A stretch of DNA of 64,000 nucleotides from Scleromitrula shiraiana. Taxonomy: Eukaryota; Ascomycota; Leotiomycetes; Helotiales; Sclerotiniaceae. Below, in pieces: positions 12,103 to 23,238 of the stretch (its first letter is position 1; the number at the start of each line of letters is the position of its first letter). The stretch is taken from positions 806,001 to 870,000 of the forward strand of contig JABELC010000011.1 in the NCBI GenBank assembly GCA_028455995.1. Reading direction: 5' to 3'. The notes beneath the pieces are model-generated. The model was given only the letters and a program-made list of their open reading frames with translations. It had not been told where the DNA came from and did not search any database. Position numbers and translations under genes: made by a program.

Positions 12103-13950
12103 ATGTCGGAAAAGGTTGAACCGATAGCAGATGGTGGTGCGACAGCAAATAGTGCTCCTGCGCAGCAATCTGGTGATGCGAAGAAAGAACAAGCAAAGAA
12201 AGATAAACAACAAGAAGAGAAACAAGAACACCATGATGAACAAGCAGAGAGTCTAAATCGTCATGAACATGACTTGAAGGCTGCGAAAGCGAAACTTACT
12301 GCGAAACAACAAAAATTAAGAGATAAGAAGAATCCGCCTGGTGGTTACGATGCGACTCCAATTCCACGAGGTCGAGATGGTTATACTGTACGATTTACTT
12401 TTCACCGAGCTGAGAATCTGCCCATATCGGATCTTAGCTCTCAATCCTCGGATCCTTTCTTGATTGCGACTTTAACCTCTTCTCTTCTAAAACGACATAA
12501 GGAAGATCCGGATCTTGTTATGAGAACTCAGACTATACATAAGAATACAAATCCGGTATGGAATAAAACATGGACGGTAGCTGGAGTACCATCGAGTGGT
12601 TTCCGCTTGAAATGTCGATTATACGATGAAGACCCTGCGGATCATGATGATCGATTGGGAAATGTCACAATTTACGTGGAATCAATTGGTGCAAATTGGC
12701 AAGGCTTCCGAGAACAACCATACGATATTAAGAAGAGAATGGGTAGCAAGAGAGCTTATGGAGTGAGAGCTTGCGCCGCTATGTTTGATCGGAACGTACA
12801 TATGTCCGGTACTCTATATGTAAGTATAGAATGCTTAGGGCCATCTGAGGAGCCATACGGGAGAATGTACACGATTGGAGAAACAAGCTTCTTTAAACAT
12901 TATTCACCTATGATTGGGCGAATTGCTGGTACTAAAGCTCCAGGAAGTTCAGAAGGTGGAAAACCTGCCACTGAGAAATACGAGTAAGTTTCTTATAAAT
13001 TATATTGCCAAATCATGTACTAAGAAATTAGCTTCCAAGCAAATCAGATTCAACTTCAGGGTCCAGTTCCGGCAGAGTTATATCACCGTTTTGTTGAATT
13101 CAAACCGTTCGTTAAGGGAATGTTTTCAAAAGCGGGTCTTCGAGGACGTATTTTAAATAAGGCTTTGCATCATCAACATGCCCGCGTCTATAACTTTAGT
13201 AATTCGACTGAATATGGAGTCTTCAAACCTAGATCCGAAGAGGCTTCTTTGCAATTTTTGAAAATGGCTCATTTCGATGAAGGTGGTAGAATTTTTACCT
13301 ATGTCCTCACTCTAGATGGCCTTTTCCGATTCACCGAAACTGGCAAGGAGTTTGGAATTGATCTTTTGTCGAAACATACCATGCATAGTGATGTCAATAT
13401 CTATATTGCATGCTCTGGAGAATTCTTCGTTCATCGGTTAAAACACCCTCATCAATCTACCGATTCACCCTCTCAAGCTACTCACCCCAACGAAGAACTT
13501 TCCGGCGGACCATCTCACGATCCTCCCCCAAAAGACCCCCAATACTACGAATTAGTAATCGACAACGACAGCGGAACCTACCGACCCAAAGGCTCCCTTC
13601 TCCCTCTCCTCAAAAAATTCCTCAACGAAAATTTCCCCGGCCTCAACGTCGTAACGAAAGAATGCACCGACGATCACCTGCAGAAGATGAAGGAGGGCCA
13701 GAGAGACAGGAAGAAGAAGGAGGGCAAGAATATCCAAATGATCCCGGATTCCGACGATGAGATTAGTAGCTCTGATGAGGAGGATTTGGATCGTCTTACG
13801 GGGACCACCCAGAAGAAGAGCAAGAAGGAGAGGTTGTTTGGCGCGGTGGCGGATCCGTCGGGCGCCGCTAAGGATGCTATTCCGGGACATAAGGGGAGGG
13901 AGGATAGGGAGGCAAGGGAGACGGAGGGGGATAGGGTGGAACTTGCTTAG
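12103..13950 (+). CDS. C2-domain protein, fungal-specific
   Basis: Two exons, 12103-12983 and 13032-13950, join in frame (EKYD/FQANQIQLQG) to 599 residues. A charged, probably coiled-coil N-terminus (about 20-80, Lys/Glu/Gln rich) precedes a C2-like beta sandwich (about 92-210) with YTVRFTFHRAENLPISDLSS, SSDPFLIATL, and CRLYDEDPADHDDRLGNV, where Asp residues could bind calcium. A second conserved block follows intron 1 (PVPAELYHRFVEFKPFVKG; EASLQFLKMAHFDEGGRIFTYVLTLDG), with no catalytic motif I recognise. The tail is highly charged and acidic/basic (IPDSDDEISSSDEEDLDRL). Membrane or lipid association is inferred from the C2 fold only. MSEKVEPIADGG is the first in-frame ATG, following a GAAA-repeat leader. 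The 3' third shows a C-to-G composition flip. Confidence 0.85.
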
Positions 13951-15319
13951 TTTGCTTGGTTGCTTGGTTGCGCAAGGGCGTGTTCTACGTGGTTAATCCA
14001 CTAATGGTATGGATGGGAATGGTATTTAATGACTCTTTTTCTTTCCTTTTTTTTTCTTCTGTCGTTTTTGATATCCTGGTAATTTCTGGTTTTGGTTTCG
14101 GGTCTGAAAGATGGATGGATGGATGGAATTTGGCTTTATTTGACTTGGCTTGTCTGCTCATGGGTCGGTTAGTCAGTCCATAGCTATTTTAATCTTTGCG
14201 CGTGGATTGCGTATAACAAGTAGTATAGGATAGCATAGTTATTGTGTAAATATCGATCGAATCCTAATATGATATACATAAAATCCCCCTCCTTCCCATT
14301 TGGTGATAATGCGGTGAGTGAGTGTTGTAGGTATACATCGTACCGAGTTCCAGCGAATTATATCTCATCCGCGTGCCTAGATGGACATGACGCACATGAT
14401 ATATATTCATTTCTCATAATCGAATGCAGTATTGATTTGTGTTATCAAATCATTCAATAAGTAAATACCTCTAGGAGAAAAATCATATCATCATTACGAA
14501 GAGAAAACCAATGTAGTTTCCTCACACAATGTACTCGAGTAGACAAGTGTGGAAAAATGCCTCTTCTTTTTGTTTACAAAAAGAGAGGTTTTATACGAGT
14601 CTACTCATTTTTTTTTTTGGTATGATACAAGGGTGATTTTACTAGCGCCTTGGAAGAATCTTGGCACTTTTTTAACATAAATGATTGGTTAAAATCGATA
14701 TTTTAAAGTAGTTGATTGGGTAAAATTTAAGCTTTTGAACAAGCTTTTTAAAACATGTGATCTAACATGTGATCTGACATGTGATAATAAAAGATCATAA
14801 AGAAGAGGCGGCGTGTCACGGGACCTGACCCGATATAACTGACTAGCGCCATTTATGTTGAATGTCGCTACGCTAATATGATTGGTTGACCAAGTACAAC
14901 GGGTTTGTAGATCCTATCTTCTTTCTCGCTAACGTACGGGAGGGAGTGACATTCTATGTATTGTTTTTTTGTGTATATATTTGAGGATGGGTTGATAGAT
15001 GATGGGGATTTTACTTTTCTTTTAAGATATTGTTTTTTATATTTATGAGAGTGATTCTTTTCTGGTGAAGTTGCAAGTTGGACTTTTTACTATTTTATTG
15101 AGAGAGTGTTAAGTGAGGGATTGGTTAATCACTACTTACTTACGCTCTTCTTTATTGGGTCTAATAAGTTTACTTGCACGTTATTACTCGACTTTCTATT
15201 AAGATACAACCGATACCAAAATTCAAGATCTAAGATTTAGATTCTTAGCAGAAATCTAAATTCGAATCGGACTTGAAGTTCAAATCAAAAAGGGAGAAAG
15301 AAAAAAAAAAGGAAAAGTC
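13951..15319. other. Intergenic region upstream of ACR3
   Basis: About 1.4 kb with no gene I can support. A short direct repeat, ATGTGATCT/ATGTGATAA type, lies at 14755-14790. The rest is AT-rich promoter DNA ending in an A-rich leader just before the ACR3 start. Confidence 0.6.
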
Positions 15320-16932
15320 ATGTCGCCACAAACTCATTCTTCACCTCAGGAGACAATCTCCTCCTCCGCCTCCTCTTCCTCACCAGACACCCCATCCACC
15401 CCCAATCCAACCCAACCCAAAACCCCTCTCCAAATCCACACCCACCCAACCTCACCCCCCGATCTCGAAAAGTCCCTCCCCCTCCCCTTCTCCACCCCCC
15501 TCGTCTCCCTCTTAGACCACCAAACCACCACTAATGCTACATCCAAATCTAAATCTAAAACATCAGCCTTCAAATCCCTAGGTATACTGGATCGATTCCT
15601 GGCTCTGTGGATCTTCATCGCTATGGCGCTGGGGATTGTGTTGGGGAGGTTTGTGCCGGGGATGAGTGAGAAGTTGGAGAGGGGGAAGTTTGGGGGGGTG
15701 GGTGTGCCGATTGGTTAGTTTTTTTTTCTTTCTTTCTTTTCTTTTTTCCTGTTGTCTTGGGGGGGGGGGGTGATTCGGTGGTAGGGGAGGGAAATGGAAG
15801 TGGAAGTGGAAGGTTTTTGGTGGGAGCTTGGTTGGTTGTGTTTGAGAGGAATGAATGGATAGATGGATGAATGAAAGCTAATAATCAAATTTTTAAATCG
15901 ATAAAGCTATCGGTTTACTAGTCATGATGTATCCAATCCTTTGCAAAGTCAAATTCGAATCTTTGCATCACGTTTTTCGGAAGAGGGAGATTTGGATTCA
16001 AATTGCGTTTAGTGTGGTTGTTAATTGGATTGTTGCTCCGCTTGTTATGGTATGTATCTTTCCACATTCTCTTCTTCTTCTTTTCTGCTAGTATTTTGAT
16101 GCTAACTAAGTCACAAATTTAGTTGGGACTATCATGGGCTTTTTTACCTGACAAACAGGATCTTAGAGAAGGACTTATTCTTGTTGGAATAGCCAGATGT
16201 ATCGCAATGGTATGTATTATCTATCTATCATCTATTCCCCCTAACCCCCAACTAACCAAACAAACCCAGGTACTAATCTGGACCGGCCTAGCCGGCGGCG
16301 ATGAAGAATACTGCGCCATCCTCGTCGCAATAAACAGTCTCCTCCAAATGATCCTCTTCGCGCCCCTCGCCCTCCTCTTCATCAACGTCTTCAGTCCCGC
16401 CTCCACCACCCCCACCGTCTCATTCAGCTACCCCATAATCGCGCAATCCGTCGGAATATTCCTCGGCCTCCCCCTGCTCTCCGCCCTCCTAACCCGCGCC
16501 ATCCTCCTCCCCCTCACATCCCAAAAATGGTACAACACCACCTTCCTCCCCCTGCTCTCCCCCCTCTCCCTCCTCGCCCTCCTCTTCACTATCCTCATCC
16601 TGTTCGCCTCCCAATCTATCCAAATCACCTCCCAAATCATCTCCGTGATCCGCGTTTCCGCCCCTCTAATCGTATATTTTGCGCTCATTTTCGGGGTTAC
16701 GCTACTAGTTACGCATAGAATGGGATTTGGGTATAGGGTGGCGACGACGCAGTGTTTTACAGCGGCGAGCAATAACTTTGAGCTTGCGATTGCGGTGGCG
16801 GTGGCGGTTTATGGGGTGGAGAGTGAGCAGGCGCTTGCGGCGACGGTGGGACCGCTTGTGGAGGTTCCGGTGCTTTTGGGGTTGGTTTATGTGGTTAGGT
16901 GGGTTGGGGGGAGGTGGGGGTGGAGGGATTGA
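15320..16932 (+). CDS. ACR3: Arsenite efflux permease, ACR3 family
   Basis: Plasma-membrane As(III)/H+ antiporter of the BART superfamily conferring arsenite resistance. Exons 15320-15713, 15907-16049, 16123-16209 and 16270-16932 give 428 residues with about ten membrane spans. Landmarks: FKSLGILDRFLALWIFIAMALG (first span), VPIAIGLLVMMYPILCKV formed by splicing with an AAG acceptor, GIARCIAMVLIWTGLAGGDEE containing the conserved Cys of the fourth span, and TQCFTAASNNFELAIAVAVA, the family signature. The Ser/Thr/Pro N-terminal tail (about 80 residues) is cytosolic and poorly conserved. An earlier acceptor at TTACTAG would delete AIGLL, so I prefer the AAG site. Fungal ACR3 is often next to ARR2-type reductase genes; none is present here. 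Exons 1 and 4 both show abrupt C-rich to G-rich switches. Confidence 0.92.
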
Positions 16933-17606
16933 TTGGGGGGGGGTGTTGAGGATGGAGTGGTTAGTGGGATTGAGAGGGAGAGGGAGAGGGCGTGTTGAGT
17001 GCGTTGGCATAAGGTTGGCAATAACTAGGCTAGGGATACTAGTAGAGTGGTGTTTACAAATTTTACTTTGCTTGCAGCGAACTAACTAGCATCTATTTTA
17101 ACAGAAGAACAAACGAGAAACCTAATTGATCATACTATATCAATTACTCACTCACTCACTCACTTCACTTCAACCACTACAAAAAGCTACAGCATCATTT
17201 GATTCTTCTTTCATTCTTATCCAAAATTTATACATACACATACCGTACAGTATTTTTTAACCAACAATTAATCTTCCTTCTTTCCGTTTTTACATAGCAA
17301 AGTATTCTTCCACAGGATATCATCCTATCCCATTCCGTCATTACCCATCCCATGCTGCCCATCCGAGTCTTTATAAGAGCAAAGTAAAGAACCCGTCCAA
17401 TCGTGGATAGATAGGTAGATAGTTACCTGTAATGTAACTCCAAGACTCCCTTTGCCTTTCCTCTCATCCTTTGCTCCCTTCCTTCCATCTTTATAGTACC
17501 ATCTCAAGCTCAAAACTCAAAACTCAAAACTCAAAAACAAAAGTACTATCCGCTTGTTTATTTGCTTGTATATATGTATATACAGCTTCCCCAAGTAATC
17601 ACCCAC
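16933..17606. other. Convergent 3' spacer between ACR3 and MPH1
   Basis: Holds the two facing 3' flanks. CACT repeats (about 17145-17165) and an AAAACTC repeat (about 17512-17536) are visible. No gene seen. Confidence 0.6.
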
Positions 17607-20600
17607 TCACTCATCGCTATCACTATCCACCACAACCCTCCGTTTCTTATTCTTCCCATACGTATTCGCATTCCTCTTCATAAACATATTAGACGTAGCC
17701 CTCGGCGTCGACTTTCCATTTCCCGTCCCCATCCCCATCCCCATCCCCATCGCCATCCCTTTCCCTTTCCCCTTATCAACCCCCCTCACCAAATCCTCCA
17801 AAGCCGGCAACACCCCCTCCCCATCCTCCTCCTCCTCCTGCGTCGACCCAAACCTCGTCATCTCAAAATACGGTTTCTGCGTCAAATCAGGCGTAGAATG
17901 CGTATTCGTATTATTAAAATTAGAACTAGCGGTCCGTAACGGCTCCTCATCAGATAAATACTCCTCATCAGAATCCGGAGCACGAGATTGAGTCATCTGA
18001 GTCGGATCGATAAAATCCTCCAAACTCCCCATATCCGAATCCTCGCTCGCCTGCAAATCCTCCATGTCGCTCGTACGATCGACACGGTCGCCGGGCCCTT
18101 CTTCTTCGGAGTCGGCGGGCGGTTGCGTGAGTTGTGATTCGCGGGTTTGGGAGACCATGGAGTTGTCGCTATCGTCTTCATCGTCGTCGCTGGCTGAAGT
18201 TTGGCGTTGACGTCGTGGTGGAGGTTTCTTTTTAGTTGTTGCGGATTTCTTGGCTCGTGGTGCGGTCTTTGGTTTTGCTGGTTTGGCCTTTTTGAGTGGT
18301 AATATTGGGGGCTTGGATACTGTTGAGATGGTCTTTTGGAGATCGGTCTCATATGGCATTTCTGGCGGACTGCCAAAATCTGAAGGTGGTACATCGCCAT
18401 ATGGTTTGATATCACGATCTTCGGGTCTCTGTGATTGCGATAGAGTTTTGAAGAGGTTGACGCATCTTTTTGTGTATTTACCATGTGGAACCTTTCCAAT
18501 TCTAGTCAAAGACCTCTGCGTGATTGTTTGAGAGTTCATACTGACGATATCCACCTCTTTCGAAGCATCATCGGGTACTTTCAGAAAACGTCGATAAAGT
18601 TCGGAAGTCTCTTTGCTCGTTAGCAGTACAGATTCGACTCGAGGAATGGGTGCTAATTCGTCCTTATTGGGTTCGCTGGGCTTGCGCGTGATACCAAAAG
18701 AAGCCAAAGAATTCCCTTCCCCATCAAGTTTCGAAGCTTTACGAAAGCCAGTTTCGACACCATCGGGCATGTGAAACTTTTTGGGTGGCTTCTTTTTTGG
18801 TTTCGCACGTCGTTTTGGCTCCGGTAGTGAAGGATCTTGAGTATTCTCGGGTGGGATCTCAATTATGCGTTTATCAACCACCGGTTTAACGTCCCGAGGG
18901 ATGATGCGAGCCGAAAGATCGTGTCTGAAAGTGAAGCGCGCTCCGGAACTGATCATACCTTGCATTTGCTGGTAGTTGTCTTTCGATTTCCTATACGAAT
19001 CTTCTTCTTTGCCTCTCATGAGAAGAAGAACAATTCTACCAGCCCTCTTTCGTCCTGTACGACCCATTCGTTGTAACATCCTAATAGGAGATGAAGAAGA
19101 ATCATAACAAACAATGAGATCTACCTCTCCAATGTCCAATCCTTCCTCCCCAATACTGGTCGCAACGATGACATTGATAATTCCAGCTTTGAATTTGCGA
19201 ATGGTTTCCAGCTGCTGCAGTTGATTCATACCATCTGATCGCTTGGAATCGCTCTGCCCAACGAAAACCGATGCTCTGATCATAGGACCGTGCCGATTGA
19301 GCACACGTGTTATATCCTCCGCACTATCTCTATATTCTGCAAAAACGATTACCCTTGTGCTCGATGGTGGAGCATCGCCACCGTGTAAGCCTTCGCCGGC
19401 ATCAAGAAAGTGATTTAGTACCGTATCGCATAGATGAGTGAGCTTCGGATGGCCAATAAATCCGTCCTGATTGATCCACCCCTGAATTCGATCCATCATT
19501 TTCTTGAACTCTGGATTGTTGACTATCTGGTTTCTATATTTTCCTCCTTTGCCATCTTCAACACTCGATCGAAAGTCCTTGATATTAGAAAAGAAAGGTC
19601 CAATGCCGTGAAAACTAAGCAATTTTATAGAATGAGCTACGCTCGTTAGGACCGTGAATAAGGCGTTTATCATGCCCTTTAGTCCCATATTAGCACTTCG
19701 GCCAGCAGGAGATCCCATCCACTGCTTCCTGGCTTGTAGCATCCCAAATTGAGTCAAACTCATCGGGTCTTTGTTGTAATAACAGTTTTGTGAACACAAG
19801 AGATTCATTAGCGGCTGAAGTGCTTTTGATAAAAGATCTTTAATCATAACGATTTCATCTGATGGATCTATAAGGATTTCGTCAATAATTCTTTGGTGTA
19901 CATATTGTTTAATGTCGATAGACTCTTCTGTCCGAATCTCAACTTTCGCAATTTCCAAGTTATCAATTACTTCTTGAACCGCTTCCACAGTTGATCCTGG
20001 GGTAGCCGTCAGGGCAAGTACACGAAAACTTGTGTTGAACCGCCGAATGAACTGAACAACTTTAGCATAAGCATAATTTCCAGTAGCTCGATGTGCTTCA
20101 TCAACAACAAGAAGAGCAATCTTTTTAGGGTCAGCGATTCCGGTTTTCAGATCATTATCAATGGTTTGCGGGGTCATAAAAAACACTCTCTTCTCGATCC
20201 ACTCCTCGGCTCTCAAAGCAGGCGGCTGATCACCAGTGAGCATGGTTGTTGCCGATCTTGGAATACCAGCGATCTCAAAACAAGCCTTGACTTGTTGAGA
20301 AACTAGAGGCTTTGTAGGAGCTACAAAGACAATCTGAGAATCTTTGGTCCATCTGTAATAGTTGAGCATAATTGTAGCGGCAATGAATGTTTTCCCGAGA
20401 CCTGTTGGGAGGGCCACCAAAAGATTGTTGAATAATCCATTGTAAACAATGCTGTATTGATACTCGCGTATAGTACCTAAATTGATGGGGTAAACCCAAG
20501 TCTGAATGGCCTCGGTATCTAATTTATGATGAGTCGGTGGTTCTGGTACCTTGTCCACTAGATAATTGTGAACCTTTTTAGCCTGGGATGCAGATGGCAT

Positions 20601-21227
20601 CTCATCCGGAGCACGGCCACCGAAAAGTGTTGTCTGGCGCAGACCAGTCTGCGGTGCGACCAATCTCTGGGTACGTGATGGCGTTATGGGAATAGATCGG
20701 CTTGGAAGTGACCGTTCTTGTAGCGGCGAAGGAGAAAATGCATCAGACGGCAGATCTTCAAGTTCCTTCGAGAAGTCGTTCATCGGGACTACAGGGCTTA
20801 TCTGCTTCTGTACTTTCGAGGGCCTGGAAAATATCGTCGCCAGTGACGCTTGCTTAGGTTCAATTACAGGCTCAGGCTCAGGTTCGGGCCTAGGCTTTCT
20901 GTATATTGGACCTCTGATCCTATAAGGACTAGAATCTGGCATTCCATCTGCTTGTGTTGCCCCTACAATGACAGCATCGGGAACTACCTCCGCGCCATAG
21001 TGAACCTTGTATTTCTTCTTCTTATTCTCAGTTCCTTCATCATCATCGGTATTTGGATCGCGCGATTGTCTTCGTTGTCCCGCGTCGTAGTCTTCGAACT
21101 CATCGTCTGTACTAATTCGCCTTCGTTTCCTTCGATGTGGTGAATGGGAGGGAAGTGTTTGCGATGCTTGTGTAAAAGCTTCATCCCATATATCCTCTTC
21201 AAACTCTCCATATTCATCATCTGACAT
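17607..21227 (-). CDS. MPH1: ATP-dependent DNA helicase MPH1 (FANCM family)
   Basis: 3'-5' SF2 helicase that remodels replication forks and dissolves D-loops, limiting crossovers; nuclear. Intronless, 1206 residues from the ATG giving MSDDEYGEFEED; an in-frame ATG six codons further upstream is less family-like. Helicase motifs: TIREYQYSIVYNGL (Q-like), ALPTGLGKTFIAA (Walker A, about 274), FVAPTKPLVSQQ, VVDEAHRATGNYAYA (DEAH, about 377), LALTATPGS, then the helical insert typical of Mph1/Hef (about 430-600), VIVFAEYRDSAEDI, ATSIGEEGLDIGEVDLIVCYD and the arginine-finger motif QRMGRTGRKRAGRI (about 725). The tail is long, acidic and low complexity, with a basic nuclear-type signal at the very end (KNKKRRVVVDSDSDE). 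Within the tail a Met/Gly repeat is encoded by a hexamer run near 17725-17755. Sense composition flips from C-rich to G-rich in the tail. Confidence 0.95.
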   Translation of the reverse strand: MSDDEYGEFEEDIWDEAFTQASQTLPSHSPHRRKRRRISTDDEFEDYDAGQRRQSRDPNTDDDEGTENKKKKYKVHYGAEVVPDAVIVGATQADGMPDSSPYRIRGPIYRKPRPEPEPEPVIEPKQASLATIFSRPSKVQKQISPVVPMNDFSKELEDLPSDAFSPSPLQERSLPSRSIPITPSRTQRLVAPQTGLRQTTLFGGRAPDEMPSASQAKKVHNYLVDKVPEPPTHHKLDTEAIQTWVYPINLGTIREYQYSIVYNGLFNNLLVALPTGLGKTFIAATIMLNYYRWTKDSQIVFVAPTKPLVSQQVKACFEIAGIPRSATTMLTGDQPPALRAEEWIEKRVFFMTPQTIDNDLKTGIADPKKIALLVVDEAHRATGNYAYAKVVQFIRRFNTSFRVLALTATPGSTVEAVQEVIDNLEIAKVEIRTEESIDIKQYVHQRIIDEILIDPSDEIVMIKDLLSKALQPLMNLLCSQNCYYNKDPMSLTQFGMLQARKQWMGSPAGRSANMGLKGMINALFTVLTSVAHSIKLLSFHGIGPFFSNIKDFRSSVEDGKGGKYRNQIVNNPEFKKMMDRIQGWINQDGFIGHPKLTHLCDTVLNHFLDAGEGLHGGDAPPSSTRVIVFAEYRDSAEDITRVLNRHGPMIRASVFVGQSDSKRSDGMNQLQQLETIRKFKAGIINVIVATSIGEEGLDIGEVDLIVCYDSSSSPIRMLQRMGRTGRKRAGRIVLLLMRGKEEDSYRKSKDNYQQMQGMISSGARFTFRHDLSARIIPRDVKPVVDKRIIEIPPENTQDPSLPEPKRRAKPKKKPPKKFHMPDGVETGFRKASKLDGEGNSLASFGITRKPSEPNKDELAPIPRVESVLLTSKETSELYRRFLKVPDDASKEVDIVSMNSQTITQRSLTRIGKVPHGKYTKRCVNLFKTLSQSQRPEDRDIKPYGDVPPSDFGSPPEMPYETDLQKTISTVSKPPILPLKKAKPAKPKTAPRAKKSATTKKKPPPRRQRQTSASDDDEDDSDNSMVSQTRESQLTQPPADSEEEGPGDRVDRTSDMEDLQASEDSDMGSLEDFIDPTQMTQSRAPDSDEEYLSDEEPLRTASSNFNNTNTHSTPDLTQKPYFEMTRFGSTQEEEEDGEGVLPALEDLVRGVDKGKGKGMAMGMGMGMGTGNGKSTPRATSNMFMKRNANTYGKNKKRRVVVDSDSDE

Positions 21228-23238
21228 GATTGCTGCCCTGTACATTCAAATAAGGAATTGGGCTCTGACACTGATTTGTTGCCTTCTAGATCGTTGCCGC
21301 ATCAAGGGTCGCGTTGTGCTGCTTATCGTAATTGCCGATTAGATAAGGATTACCGACGCGTCATCACGTGAACGCGTATGAAAATAAATAAGTCGATCAA
21401 TATCTTTGCAGTTTCGAAATTTTTAGGACAATATAAGGTCGGCTTCAAAAGCTTGCTGGGCTGGCTTGTATCCAATAGGTAGGCAATTGGGCAATAGACA
21501 TTCTCAGCAGGCAAGTAATATTTTCAGATTGCATCGTGAACAGGCCAATTAATGTCAATTAAAAATTTCAAATCAAATCCACTTTGTACAAGAAGATGGC
21601 CAATTTGGCAGTGAATCAAACGGCGAAGCTTAGCAGGGAATACGTTCATTTTTCAAGTGGAATTTGAGGTTCAAACCAAACCTCTATGCGCCATTAATCA
21701 ATATAAACTGTTTGGGTCTCATTTGTTCTTTTCAATGGTTATCATTTACCTATTTGATAGCGACCGGGATATTGCTCTCACTGTTGCCACCTTACGGCCT
21801 TTTGTCATGCACTTGACAACACTAGGAACTTCAGAACTGAGCAGTCTCACCGTTGTCATTGACCGTAAAGTTGTCCAAAACGACCTCAGCAGATATTGAG
21901 ACCGAGGATCGCAATGACATGGAAACGACAAGACAATTTTGGGATCGATCAGCTACAACGTTTCGCGGCGCTCCCAGGTTTTTCAAGTTTTGCAAAGTTC
22001 GGCCTGAATGTGGTTTCAAGAAGCAGGAATGGTTTGTGGACTCCTAGGCCAATTATCGCAGGCTTAGTCCTTACTTCCCCCTTAAATGTGCGTCGCTGTT
22101 CAAATCATGTTCGGACGGAAACAATCCGACAACCAGTGAAGGATCAATCGGAAAAATAGGATCCTGTCTCTGGAATCCCAATAACTCCCGAATCACATTG
22201 GGCTTAGAGCTGCGCTAATCCGGCGCGTGAAGTAGTAGTCCGTCCTTTGGAAGATATTCAAGGTCATGATTAGACGTCATAGTCGTCGAAATTATTTTAC
22301 CCCTCAATTCGTTTGTCAGTTCTGAATATCTGGTTACAATACCTCATGCATGCTTCCAGGAATACTTTCTTAGTTAACCTGTCGAATGCAACACAGCACT
22401 GATTCAGTTGGTATGCAAATTTCCATTCTCCACCTGGCTCTCAACTGCTAGTGATTGAAACCCCTCGAACAACAATCAAGGCTGTGCAGTACGTGCCCAT
22501 TTCCCAAGTCTGGCATCGACTACGTTGGGGTGTAGGGAAATAATCTCCGACGCTGTGATGATTTCCACGTCGAGTCTTGAGCACTGTGGAAATCAAATCG
22601 AGGTGTCTGCTCCAAAAACTGATTTATCGTTGCCAAAAACATCTACACGTACATGCACAAGCTACAGCGTCATTAGGGATATGCATACGGGCAACTTGCA
22701 TCAGTGCGCAAAACCCACCCCTTTGGCACACAGAGTTCCACAAGTCCATGTACTCTACCGAGTGGCATTTTGACATGGAGATAAGTTTTTAACTGTCTTT
22801 CCTTTGGTGTTTCACAAGCTCGTGACCTGCAAGATGCAGAGCATGTAGAATACGCTACCGGTACTCGGCATACTGCAGTTATAAGAGATGCGACCCGTCG
22901 CACACTTTCAGAGTCATATTTTGTGTATCCCGAAACGTTAGATCACGCAGCCTTTGCAATCACTTTTGGATGGTCGCATGGTCGAAGGCTGACACCAGCC
23001 GAGGGTAGATTATATCAACCTGTGGAGGCAGAGAGTATCACGAACTTCGCTTGGAATGGCAGCTACAGCTCTGAATATGAAGACAGTATCATGTTACATA
23101 AACTGCATTCATGACAGGTGTGGTTTTGACAGGTGCATTTTGACAAGAGTTAGCAAACCTAAATCTATCAAGACCCTAATATCTAACTTGAAGTAAAAAT
23201 TCCTAATTATACACAAATCTCTATCGTTTTAGTATTTG
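21228..23238. other. Intergenic region, 2 kb, with one doubtful coding fragment
   Basis: Upstream of MPH1 (-) and downstream of the UNC93-like gene (-). No full gene can be built here. The only stretch that looks protein-like is the + frame at 22787-23114, listed separately. The rest has unremarkable composition and no RNA gene that I can recognise. Confidence 0.5.
22787..23114 (+). pseudogene. Unassigned coding fragment, possible 3' exon or relic
   Basis: A 108-codon frame open from a stop just upstream. It has no good ATG near its 5' end, but an acceptor-like CACAAG lies before CTCGTGACC. The product after that site reads ARDLQDAEHVEYATGTRH and later AAFAITFGWSHGRRLTPAEG, with an amino acid mix more protein-like than its neighbours. 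I could not find a matching upstream exon or a known family. It may be a relic, a terminal exon or chance. Confidence 0.22.

Noticed and set aside
15881..15914. Alternative ACR3 acceptor at TTACTAG
   Set aside because: It is in phase but deletes the conserved AIGLL before VMMYP; the upstream AAG site restores the family sequence.
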